From the NCBI GenBank assembly GCA_037439785.1, contig JBBIVJ010000027.1:1-64000 (forward strand): DNA of 64,000 bases, written 5' to 3'. Both the position numbers and the translations under genes were made by a program. A model generated the notes under the pieces. It made no database searches. It was not told the DNA's origin and was given only the letters and a program-made list of their open reading frames with translations. Positions within the stretch are counted from its first letter, which is position 1; each line of letters begins with the position of its first letter. Shown one piece after another: positions 45,913 to 55,100 of this stretch. The stretch is from DSVZ01 sp037439785. GTDB lineage: Bacteria > Verrucomicrobiota > Verrucomicrobiia > Limisphaerales > J093.

Positions 45913-46890
45913 TCAGCCGGTCGACGAGGGCAGGGGGCCGTTGACCACGTTGACCGGCCGGCCGGCCAGGAAGGCGCGGAGGTTTTCCGCGGCCTGGTGC
46001 AACAGCCGCGCGCGGGCCGCCCGTGTGGCCCAGCCCAGGTGGGGGGTGATGATGCAGTTGCGGGCGCGCAGCAGCGGTTGGTCCGGCGGCGGGGGCTCGG
46101 TGCCGAGGACATCCATCCCGGCCCCGCCCAGGCGGCCGGTGTTCAGGGCGTCGGCCAGGGCCGTCTCGTCCACCAGCGGACCGCGGCCGGTGTTGAGAAG
46201 AAAAGCGCCGGGCTTCATCCAGGCCAGTCGTTCGCGGTTGATGAGGTGGCGGGTTGTCGGGGTCAGGGGGCAGTGCAGGGAGACCACGTCGCTGCTGCGC
46301 AACAGGGTTTCCAGGTCGGTGAAACGGCAATCGGCCGGCGGCGGGGCGGGGGGCGTGCGGGTGTGGACCAGCACCTGCATCTCCAGGGCGCGGGCCAGCC
46401 GGGCCACGGCGCGGCCCACCTGGCCAAAGCCGACGATGCCAAAGGTGCCGCCAGCCAGCTCGACCAGCGGCGTTTCCCAGTAACAGAAGTCCGGGCTGCG
46501 GCTCCAACGCCCTGCGCGCACTCCGTCACTGTGGGCGCCGACGTGGTGGGTCAGTTCGAGCAGCAGGGCGAGGGTCAATTGCGCCACCGAGGGGGTGCTG
46601 TAGCCGGGGACGTTGGTGACGGGGATGCCGCGAGCGCGGGCAGCTTCGAGGTCCACCACGTTGTAGCCGGTGGCCAGCACGCCGAGGTAGCGCAGCCGGG
46701 GCAGGGCGGCGAGAGCGGAGGCGTCGAGCACGGTCTTGTTGGTCAGCACGACTTCCGCCTCCCGCGCGCGGGGCACCACTTCGGAGGGCGGGGTGCGGTC
46801 GAAGACCTGCAGTTCCCCCAGGGCGGCCAGCGGCGCCCAGTCCAGGTCGCCGGGGTTGAGGGTGTGGCCGTCCAGCACCACCAGTTTCAT
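45913..46890 (-). CDS. D-2-hydroxyacid dehydrogenase (glycerate/hydroxypyruvate type)
   Basis: This 325-residue NAD-dependent dehydrogenase shows the substrate-domain start MKLVVLDGHTLNPGDLDW, seen in the hydroxypyruvate reductase/glycerate dehydrogenase branch. TNKTVLDASAL is followed by the Rossmann motif FGIVGFGQVGRAVA. The catalytic triad is Arg in LLNTGRGPLVDE, Glu in MDVLGTEPPP and His in ITPHLGWAT. Hydroxypyruvate or glyoxylate are likely substrates by family, but specificity is not proven. It is probably co-transcribed with the aminotransferase gene that follows after 6 bases. Confidence 0.92.
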   Translation of the reverse strand: MKLVVLDGHTLNPGDLDWAPLAALGELQVFDRTPPSEVVPRAREAEVVLTNKTVLDASALAALPRLRYLGVLATGYNVVDLEAARARGIPVTNVPGYSTPSVAQLTLALLLELTHHVGAHSDGVRAGRWSRSPDFCYWETPLVELAGGTFGIVGFGQVGRAVARLARALEMQVLVHTRTPPAPPPADCRFTDLETLLRSSDVVSLHCPLTPTTRHLINRERLAWMKPGAFLLNTGRGPLVDETALADALNTGRLGGAGMDVLGTEPPPPDQPLLRARNCIITPHLGWATRAARARLLHQAAENLRAFLAGRPVNVVNGPLPSSTG

Positions 46891-47104
46891 GTGGCAGGGC
46901 AGCGTTGCGCGCCACGGCGGAAAGTCAATCCGCGTGGCGGTCCCCCTCGCCGGTCGCGGAGGCACGTCCCTTGAGCAGAGCAAGGGGCGGTCTTGGAAAA
47001 AAATGCGCCGTTTGTGAAGGAAAAACCGCTTGCCATCTTCCGCGGAAGGGCACAAGCTTCCATACGTGCACCCTGAACAACCAGCAAGCACGTTACCCAA
47101 AGCC
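46891..47104. promoter_or_regulatory. Divergent promoter region with palindrome CTTCCGCGGAAG
   Basis: This AT-richer segment separates the dehydrogenase (minus) and the large secreted protein (plus). A perfect 12-bp palindrome, CTTCCGCGGAAG, lies at 47037-47048, and A-rich runs (GGAAAAAAATGCG, GGAAAAACCGC) precede it. A role as an operator is inference. Confidence 0.35.
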
Positions 47105-50100
47105 ATGAAGACCCAAAACAAGCTCATGGTGTTCTCGGTCCTGGGCAGCCTGGCGGCGTGGGCCCAAACCACGCCCGGGGCGCCGCAAGACAACGGGCTG
47201 ACCCCCAAGACCGACACCATCTACGTCAACCGCAAGACGCTCGAGATTGACCAGATCAACAACGGCAACACCGAAAGCCTCGGTGTGGCCATCGCCCAAG
47301 GCGGCAACGTCATCGTCGGCTGGGAAGACGACGGCGACGGTGTGGCCGACCTGGGCGCGGTGTGGACCCTCTATGACTCGGCCGGCGTGCCGGTAACGCC
47401 GCCGACCGAGACCACGTCACTGGCCCCCGACAGCGCCGGGACGATCACCACGCGGTTCCTGTCCTACTTCCGCAGCAATGGCAGCGCGGTGGGGGGCGGG
47501 CATTCCTGGGGGCCGAAGATCAAGGCCAACCTGTTCGGGGACGGCGTGGGCATGGGGGCCACGTCATGGCAGTTGGACCTCGAAGTTTCGGAACTGGCTG
47601 CCTACGACGGCAACAACACGGGCGACTACCCGACCGTGCAGTTGCTCGGCAACGCCGGGCAGCCGGGCAAAATCCTGACCGGCGTGAGCGTGGATTACTC
47701 CAGCCGGTCCGGGGACATTCGGATGGCTGACTGGGACTACCTGTCCAACGGCAACATCCTCATCGTGGGCGAAAGCCGGCAGAGCCAGGACCTGGTGGAC
47801 GTCTTCGGCGGCGACACGGCCTTTCGCCACGTGATCTTCCGCATCCTGGACCCGCAGGGCAACGTGGTGAAGCAGGAAACGCTGGTCAGTGAGTCTCCCA
47901 ACTTCGTCGGCAACGCCGAGATGTGGCACGGCGCGGGCGTGGTCAGCAACGGCTTCGCCATCCGCTACAAGGCCCACAACGGCCCGGTGGTGGTCCGGAT
48001 GTTTGACAACGCCGGCAACCCCACCACGGGCGACCGGGTGCTGGCCGACATCACCGGTCATCCCGAGGCGGGCGGCGGCGGCCGCGGCGACGGCGCCGGC
48101 TTCCACGGCAATGGCAAGGACGCTTACGTGGCGGTCAGCTCGTACGGGCCCGGCGCCTGGGTGACCGTGCTCAACGCCGATGGTACCGTCCGCTGGTCCA
48201 AGAACGTGGCCGATGACCTGCCGGACATGACCTCCGTCGGCCGGGCGGACGCGGCCATTGATGCGGACGGCAACGTCATTGTGGTCTTCGGCGGCAAGTA
48301 CTCGCCGGACAATGTCTATGACTCGGTCATGGGCCGCCGCTTCGATGCCGCGGGCAACCCGGTGGGCGGCACCTTCTACATCAGCGAGAAGGAGTCCCCC
48401 GACCTGTGGCCCCTGCAGGCCAACGACCCGCGGGTGGCCTGGCGCAACGGCCTGGTGGCCGTGGTGTGGGAAACCCGTAACGACCTGGAAACCCTGGACC
48501 CGGTCTCGGGTGAGCCGCTCCGGGTGGTCGCGCTGCGCATCTTCTCGACCTTCACCCCGGGCAGCCTCGAGGCTGAGGGCCTGACGCGCATCGTGCCGGA
48601 CACCCCGATCGTGAAGCAGGACCAGAACGCCCTGGGCAACTGGGAGCCTTACGCCAGCACGCTGGGGACCAGCACGTTCTTGATCGAGGGCAACACCTTC
48701 GCCGACGACGGGACCTTCTCGAACCAGCGATTTGTCGTGGCGTTGCAGCCGGTCACCGGCGGCCCCATGAAGCTGGCGGAAGGCTTCTACACCGACGCCG
48801 GCCAGCCGTTCAAAGGCCAGATCAACCTCTCCCGCCAGAACGGCAACCCCGGCCGCGTGGCCGGCGACATGCGCCCCGGCGCCGTGAATTACATGGTCGG
48901 TGCCGAAGCCTCCCCGCACGGCTTCCCGGAGTTCCAGTCCGACAACCGCTGGAACCTGGGCTTTGACCGCCTGCCCGACGGCCGCTACGGCACCATTCAG
49001 ATCTGCCGGCTCGACGTGGCCACCCTCACGCCCACGCCGCTGAGCAAGGCACTGGATTCGGCCAACGGCCGGCTCACCTCCGGCGTGGCGCCCGGCAGCC
49101 AGATCACCCGGTTCGGCGGCGAAATCGTTGCCCTGGACAACGGCAACTTCGTCTCGGTGGTCGAGGACAAGTCGCTGACCCGGAACCCGGAGGGCGACTG
49201 CGTGGCCGCCACAATCTTCGCGCCCGATGGCAGCGTGGTGAAGGATACCTTCATCGTGGCCAAGGGCGACATCTGGTCCAACGTGGCGCCCTTCAAGGGC
49301 GGCTTCGCCGTGCGCGCCCGGCCCGAAGACGGCACCAGCGGCGTGCGCCTGATCCACTTCTTCGACAACGAGGGCAACCGCCTCGGCACCGTGGACCAGG
49401 CCGCTTCCGGCATCGCCTTTGACACCGGTCGCGGCGACGGCACCCGGCTGCTGGGCCACATCAACAGCCCCTACGTGTACATCGTCGGGCGCCCCGGCGG
49501 GGCGCAAGTGGTGAAAGTGGCCGCGTTTGATTCGCGCAACCGCCAGTTCGTGGCCGCGGCGGACGTCAACGAGGGCGCCTTCACCGGCAACTTCGACCGC
49601 GTCAACGGCGCGGTGGACGCCCTCAACCGCCTGACCATCGCGTGGGTCTCTCAGCCCGCCGGCTACGAGAAACCGCAGGTCGCCGCGCGCGTGCTGACCT
49701 TCGACGGCACGAGGTTCACGCCACTGACGCGGAGTTTCTTCCCCTTCATCAACAACGCCAAGGCAGGCATCCGCACATACCAGATGACCGTGGCCATGAC
49801 CACCAGGCAAATCTGCGTGGCGGCCAAGGGCGAGATCAACTACGAGAACCGGCCCGAGCTCGGGCCGAACTCGCCCAACGAGGTCAACTTCTACACCGTG
49901 TTCAGCCACCCGGCTCCGGCCGAGGACCCCACCACGCCGGTGGGAGGCGAGCAAGCGCCGGCCCTGAGCATCAGCCGCAGTGGCAACAACGTGACCATCG
50001 GCTGGGCCCCCGCCGGCACCGGCTGGACACTCGAATCCGCGCCGGCCATCACCGGCCCGTGGACGGCCGTGGGCACACAAAACCCCACCACCGTCGGCAT

Positions 50101-50137
50101 CGGCGCGGGTAACCAGTTCTTCCGGCTGAAGAAATGA
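47105..50137 (+). CDS. Large secreted protein of unknown function
   Basis: This 1,010-residue exported protein has a signal peptide (MKTQNKLMVFSVLGSLAAWAQ). The body is made of repeated beta-rich segments with phrases such as GGNVIVGWEDDGDGV, DADGNVIVVFGGKYS and DNGNFVSVVEDKSL, suggesting two or more beta-propellers. The last 60 residues (ISRSGNNVTIGWAPAGTGWTLESAP, then FFRLKK) form a C-terminal domain very common in exported verrucomicrobial proteins, whose role may be secretion or attachment. No catalytic site is recognisable. A strong intrinsic terminator follows, and an AT-rich promoter region precedes it, so it is probably a well-expressed single-gene unit. Confidence 0.88.
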   Translation: MKTQNKLMVFSVLGSLAAWAQTTPGAPQDNGLTPKTDTIYVNRKTLEIDQINNGNTESLGVAIAQGGNVIVGWEDDGDGVADLGAVWTLYDSAGVPVTPPTETTSLAPDSAGTITTRFLSYFRSNGSAVGGGHSWGPKIKANLFGDGVGMGATSWQLDLEVSELAAYDGNNTGDYPTVQLLGNAGQPGKILTGVSVDYSSRSGDIRMADWDYLSNGNILIVGESRQSQDLVDVFGGDTAFRHVIFRILDPQGNVVKQETLVSESPNFVGNAEMWHGAGVVSNGFAIRYKAHNGPVVVRMFDNAGNPTTGDRVLADITGHPEAGGGGRGDGAGFHGNGKDAYVAVSSYGPGAWVTVLNADGTVRWSKNVADDLPDMTSVGRADAAIDADGNVIVVFGGKYSPDNVYDSVMGRRFDAAGNPVGGTFYISEKESPDLWPLQANDPRVAWRNGLVAVVWETRNDLETLDPVSGEPLRVVALRIFSTFTPGSLEAEGLTRIVPDTPIVKQDQNALGNWEPYASTLGTSTFLIEGNTFADDGTFSNQRFVVALQPVTGGPMKLAEGFYTDAGQPFKGQINLSRQNGNPGRVAGDMRPGAVNYMVGAEASPHGFPEFQSDNRWNLGFDRLPDGRYGTIQICRLDVATLTPTPLSKALDSANGRLTSGVAPGSQITRFGGEIVALDNGNFVSVVEDKSLTRNPEGDCVAATIFAPDGSVVKDTFIVAKGDIWSNVAPFKGGFAVRARPEDGTSGVRLIHFFDNEGNRLGTVDQAASGIAFDTGRGDGTRLLGHINSPYVYIVGRPGGAQVVKVAAFDSRNRQFVAAADVNEGAFTGNFDRVNGAVDALNRLTIAWVSQPAGYEKPQVAARVLTFDGTRFTPLTRSFFPFINNAKAGIRTYQMTVAMTTRQICVAAKGEINYENRPELGPNSPNEVNFYTVFSHPAPAEDPTTPVGGEQAPALSISRSGNNVTIGWAPAGTGWTLESAPAITGPWTAVGTQNPTTVGIGAGNQFFRLKK

Positions 50138-50176
50138 CCGCCGCCGTCCGGCCATCCGGCTGGTGACGCCTTGCAC

Positions 50177-50214
50177 CGCCCGGAGCAGACCCCCTGCTCC
50201 GGGCGTTTGGTTTT
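50177..50214 (+). terminator. Rho-independent terminator of the large secreted protein gene
   Basis: A perfect 12-bp stem pairs 50177-50188 with 50194-50205 around the loop ACCCC and is followed by TTTGGTTTT. It lies 40 bases after the stop codon, and the convergent aldolase-like gene ends just beyond it. Confidence 0.92.
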
Positions 50215-50247
50215 GGCCCCGCGTCGTGTCCCGATTGACCGGCGGGG

Positions 50248-51269
50248 CTACTCCATCACTTCGTCGTAGAAGTGGAGGATGTCCCCCTTCTGGCCGGTGA
50301 GTTCGGCTTCCTTGAACTTGATGGCCGTGCGGGGGTGCTGGTTGAGGTAGCCGGTCAGCAGGTAGGGCAGGTCAAAGCCCCAGAGCAACTTGCTGCGGAG
50401 CGGTTCGATGTGGTTCTGCACGCAGCCCAGCACCGGGCGCAGGTCGTACTTGGGGTTGTGGAGGAAGGCCAGCAGCAGCTCCAGCGGGCAGTTGCCCGCC
50501 CCCCGCCCCAACCCGGCCAGGGTGGCATCCAGGAAGTTGGCGCCGCGGATGATGCCCTGGATGGTGTTGGCGAAGGCGAGTTGGAGGTTGTTGTGCATGT
50601 GTACCCCCACCTCCTGGCCGGCCGGTTTGCAGACGCTCAGGTATTTGCGGACCAGGTAGTCCACCTGCTCGCTGTAGAGGGACCCGAAGCTGTCCACCAC
50701 GTAAATGGCCCTGGCCTCCGACTGCGCCATCAAATCGAGGCCCTCGCTCAACTCGCGCTCCGGCACGGTGGACACGGCCATCAGATTCAGGGTGGTCTCG
50801 TAGCCCTTGTCGTGGGCGTCTTTGACCATGTCCAGGGCGGTGGGAATCTGGTTGATGTACGTGGCCACCCGGACCATGTCCACGATGCTGTCCTTCTTGG
50901 GGGGATGTCCTCCTTGTAGTCGCACTTTTCGGCGTCCGCCAGCACCGACAGCTTCAGGGCGGTGGGGTTGTCCCCCACGATGCGGCGAAGGTCCTCTTCG
51001 CGGCAGAATTTCCAGGCCCCGTAGTCCCCCACCTTTAACCCTTTCCGGGAGGCCTTGTAGCCCAGTTCCATGTAGTCCACCCCCGCCGCCACGCAGGTGT
51101 CGTACACGGCCCGGACAATTTCGTCCGGAAACTGGTGGTTGTTCATCAGCCCCCCGTCCCGGATGGTGCAATCCAGCACCTTGATCTCCGGCCGGTAGGA
51201 AATCCACCGGCCCGCCGGACTTTCCTTGGCTTTCGGACGGCCCTCGTTCTTCGCAGCGACATGGCTCAT
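50248..51269 (-). pseudogene. DRE-TIM aldolase-like gene with a homopolymer frameshift
   Basis: The product belongs to the HMG-CoA lyase/4-hydroxy-2-oxovalerate aldolase superfamily. The N-terminal half shows KVLDCTIRDGGLMNNHQF, the metal- and substrate-binding signature. The C-terminal half shows VGVHMHNNLQLAFANTI with the HxH metal ligands and DATLAGLGRGAGNCPLELLL. The halves lie in different frames: the first reads to YKEDIPP and the second resumes at KKDSIVDMVRVATYINQ. The junction is a run of six C on the minus strand (50899-50904); seven would restore one frame of 340 residues. A sequencing error is likely, though a real mutation cannot be excluded. The pathway role of this subfamily is not known to me. 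Confidence 0.85.
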
Positions 51270-51369
51270 GCGTCGAGGCTGACACGAGGGGCCGGGCCAA
51301 CTCAACCCGGCAAAAGCCTCCCTTCGCAACGGCAGTTCCTCCGCCCTCCCAGAGGCCCCGGAAGACACT

Positions 51370-51993
51370 TCAAAAGTCCATTTCCACTGCGTCCGTGAAC
51401 ACCGCCCGCGTCAACCGCGCCTCCGCCTCCACGGCGCAAAGCTCCATCCAGGGGTCCGTGCCGGCAAACACCTCCCCCGGCGTCACTCCTGCGGCGGTCG
51501 CCGGGGTTCCGGGACCCGTCAGCCCGCGCGCCGCCAGCCAGCTGCGCAGCACACGGAGCAAGGCCACGCTCAGCGGCCCCCGATGAGCCCGGCGAAACCG
51601 GCGCAGTGTCGGCCCGTCCAGCTCCAGGCCGGCGCTCAGGTAATGCAGGCCCGGTTCGCTTTCCCGCTGCTCGGCGATGTCCTCCGAGCCGTAGAGCCCG
51701 ATGGCATAGGCATAGGCCAGCGTGGCCAGGAGCTGGCCCGCGTTCAGCCGCTTTGCCCCCGTGGGGGAAAGGAGTCCCGGGCCGGCCGGCTGGTCCTTCA
51801 CTGCCTCCAAGACCCGCTGGACCAGGACCTCGGTTGAATCCCACGCCCGCAGATCCACAGGGAAAGGGGCAAGGTGAGGCCCACCGCATCCTTGAGCGGA
51901 CACCAGGCCACCTGCCACGGTGGGCAATGGTTGGGACAACGTCACGGTCACGTTCACGCGCCCCACATTGGCCGGGGCCGGTGACGAACCCAT
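51370..51993 (-). CDS. Transposase-derived DUF772-like protein without catalytic domain
   Basis: This 207-residue protein has, in residues 85-145, the N-terminal domain of IS5/IS1182-type transposases: LNAGQLLATLAYAYAIGLYGSEDIAEQ, then LHYLSAGLELDGPTLRRFRRAHR. That domain binds the transposon end. No DDE catalytic domain follows, here or in any frame nearby, and there are no terminal inverted repeats, so this is not an active insertion sequence. The first 70 residues and the acidic C-terminus (DPWMELCAVEAEARLTRAVF) are not transposase-like. It may be a domesticated DNA-binding protein. It shares a 139-bp divergent promoter region and a perfect palindrome with metH. Confidence 0.7.
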   Translation of the reverse strand: MGSSPAPANVGRVNVTVTLSQPLPTVAGGLVSAQGCGGPHLAPFPVDLRAWDSTEVLVQRVLEAVKDQPAGPGLLSPTGAKRLNAGQLLATLAYAYAIGLYGSEDIAEQRESEPGLHYLSAGLELDGPTLRRFRRAHRGPLSVALLRVLRSWLAARGLTGPGTPATAAGVTPGEVFAGTDPWMELCAVEAEARLTRAVFTDAVEMDF

Positions 51994-52033
51994 GACGGCG
52001 GGGTGAAATTCCGGCAGCGGGTTACCTGTTCAT

Positions 52034-52057
52034 ATCATCGAATCTGGATTCGATGAT
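52034..52057. promoter_or_regulatory. Operator-like perfect palindrome upstream of metH
   Basis: ATCATCGAATC and GATTCGATGAT form an 11-bp perfect inverted repeat around a 2-bp centre (TG). It lies 75 bases upstream of metH and 40 bases upstream of the divergent transposase-derived gene, in an AT-rich island in GC-rich DNA. Length and symmetry fit a dimeric winged-helix repressor; ArsR-type regulators that sense S-adenosylhomocysteine control methionine genes in other bacteria. Which protein binds here is unknown. Confidence 0.6.
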
Positions 52058-52132
52058 TTTAAAGTTGCCAGCCTGCCGAGCACCCGGCACTGTGTCTGCC
52101 ATCCCGGCCCGCCAGGGCCGCGGAGCGATTCC

Positions 52133-55100
52133 ATGTCCGCTGTGCTCAATCGCCTCCTGGCCGCCACGGAGCAGGTGGGGTGCCTGCTGCGCGACCGCAT
52201 CGTGCTCCTGGACGGCGCGATGGGCACCCTCATCCAGGAACAGCGCCTGGACGAGGCGGGTTACCGGGCGCAGCGGTTTGCGGATTGGTCCGGCAAGCCC
52301 CTCAAGGGCAACAACGAACTGCTGGTCCTGACCCGGCCGGACCTCATCCGCGACCTCCACCGCCGTTACCTCCTGGCGGGAGCCGACCTCATTGAGACCA
52401 ACACCTTCTCGGCCACCACCATTGGCCAGCACGACTTTTTCTTCCGTCGCCACGCCCCCGGCCGGAAGGATCCGGCCTTTTTCGACGAGGTCATCCAGGA
52501 CCCCTTCCTGCGGAACCTGGTGGGGGAAATGAACCTCACCGCCGCGCGGCTGGCGCGGGAGGCGGCCGACCGCGTGGCGGAAGAGACCGGCCGCCCCTGC
52601 TTCGTGGCCGGGGCCATCGGGCCGATGCCGGTGACGGCCTCGATCTCGCCGGACGTCAACGACCCCGGCTTCCGCGCGGTGACATTCCGCCAACTGCAGC
52701 AGGCGTATGCCGAGCAGGTCCGGGCATTGATCGAGGGCGGGGTGGACCTGCTGCTGGTGGAAACCATCTTCGACACCCTCAACGCCAAGGCCGCGCTGCT
52801 GGCCATTCAGGAGGTGCTCGAAGAACTGGGCTGGCCGTCGCTCGTTCCCCCCGCCGACGGCCTCCGGTCTCCGGCGGCCGCCCGGCCCCTGCCGTTGATG
52901 ATTTCTGGTACCATCACCGACCGCTCGGGGCGTACCCTGACCGGCCAGACCGTCGAGGCGTTTTGGAACTCGGTGGCCCATGCCCGGCCGTTGACCATCG
53001 GCCTGAACTGCGCGCTGGGGCCGCGGGAGATGCGCCCCTTTGTGGAGGAGCTGGCCGCGCTGGCGCCCGCCTACACCTGTTTCTATCCCAACGCCGGCCT
53101 GCCCGACCCGCTTTCGCCCACCGGTTTTCCCGAAACGCCGGAATCCCTCGCCCCTCAACTGGCCGAGTGGGCCCGCGCCGGCTGGGTCAACGCCCTCGGC
53201 GGTTGCTGCGGCACCACGCCCGACCACATCCGCGCCCAGGCCGAAGCGGTGCGGAACCTCCCGCCGCGTCGGCCGCCCGCGGTACTGGCCGAGCTGCGCC
53301 TGAGCGGGCTGGAACCGCTCACCGTGCGGCTCAACCGTCCCGCGCCCGAGGCGGACGCCCCGACGGCGCCGCCCGGTTCCGCAGCGCAGAACTTCATCCT
53401 GATCGGCGAACGGACCAACGTCACCGGCTCGCCCCGCTTTGCGAAGCTGGTGCGGGCCGGTCAGTTCGAGGAGGCCGTGGCCATTGCCCGTCAACAGGTC
53501 GAGAACGGCGCCCACCTCATAGACGTGAACTTCGACGAGGCGATGCTCGACGGGATGGCCGCCATGCGGCGGTTCCTCCAGCTCATCGCCGCCGAACCGG
53601 ACGTGGCCCGCGTGCCGGTGATGCTGGACTCCTCGAACGGGGCGGTCCTGGAGGTCGGTCTGGAATGCCTGCAGGGCCGCGGGGTGGTGAACTCGATCTC
53701 CCTCAAGGAAGGCCCGGAGCGCTTCCTGGACCTGGCCCGGCGCATCCGGCGCCACGGCGCGGCGATGGTGGTGATGGCCTTTGATGAACGCGGCCAGGCC
53801 GACACCTTCGAGCGGCGCATCGAAGTCTGCGCCCGCGCCTACCGCCTGCTCACCGAGCAGGCCGGCATCCCGCCCGAGGACATCATCTTCGACCCGAACG
53901 TGCTCACCGTGGGTACCGGCATCGAGGAACACGCCTCCTACGCCGTGGACTTCTTCCGCGCCACCCGCTGGATCAAGGACCACCTGCCCGGCGCCCGCGT
54001 CAGCGGCGGCATCAGCAACGTGAGCTTCAGCTTCCGCGGCCACAACGCCGTGCGCGAGGCCATGCACAGCGTCTTCCTCTATCATGCCCTGCGCGCCGGC
54101 CTGGACATGGCCATCGTCAACGCCGGCCTCCTGGCCGTGTACGAGGAAATCGAACCCGACCTGCGCGAGCGCGTTGAAGACCTCCTCCTCAACCGCCGCC
54201 CCGACGCCACCGAACGCCTCCTGGCCTGGGCCCGGGCCCACCAGGCGCGGACCGCCGCCCCCGGCGCGGACCCCGCTGCCGCCCCGGCCGAAGAGGCCGC
54301 CTGGCGCCAGGGCACCGTCGAAAAGCGGATCGAACACGCCCTGGTCCAGGGCATCGCCGATTACATCGAGGCCGACGTCGAGGAGGCGCGCCGCAAGTAC
54401 GGCCGGCCGCTGGCGGTCATCGAGGGCCCCCTCATGGCCGGCATGAACGTGGTGGGCGACCTCTTCGGCGCCGGCAAGATGTTCCTGCCCCAGGTCGTCA
54501 AGGCCGCCCGCGTCATGAAGAAGGCCGTGGCCCACCTCCAGCCCTTCATGGAGGCGGAAAAACAGGCCGCCCCGCGGGCCGCCGGCCGCCTGTTGCTGGC
54601 CACCGTCAAGGGGGACGTCCACGACATCGGCAAAAACATCGTGGGCGTGGTCCTGGCCTGCAACGGCTACGAGGTCATTGACCTGGGCGTCATGGTGCCG
54701 GCCGAGATAATCCTCGAAACCGCGCACCAGCGCCAGGTGGACATCATCGGCCTGAGCGGCCTCATCACCCCGTCGCTGGACGAAATGGTGCACGTGGCCC
54801 GGGAGCTGGACCGGCAGGGCTTTCAGCAGCCGCTGCTCATCGGTGGCGCCACCACCAGCAAGGCCCACACCGCCGTCAAAATCGCCCCCGCCTACCGCCA
54901 GCCGGTGATCCATGTGCTCGACGCCAGCCGCGCGGTCCCGGTCGTCTCCGGCCTCTTGAGCCCCGAGCAGCGGCCGGCGTTGCTCCGGGCGGTCCGTGAG
55001 GAGTACGCGCGGTTGCGCACCCAGCACGCCGGGCCGTCCACCCGCCTGTTGTCCCTGGCGGAAGCCCGCGCGCGCGCCCCGCGCTTCGACTGGTCCGCCT

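Noticed and set aside
51370..51993. Active insertion sequence
   Set aside because: Only the N-terminal transposase domain is present and there are no inverted repeats, target duplications or catalytic DDE region.
51994..52132. Cobalamin or SAM riboswitch upstream of metH
   Set aside because: The 139-bp space is too short for a full cobalamin aptamer, no B12 box was seen and the SAM aptamer core is absent; the palindrome is the better explanation.
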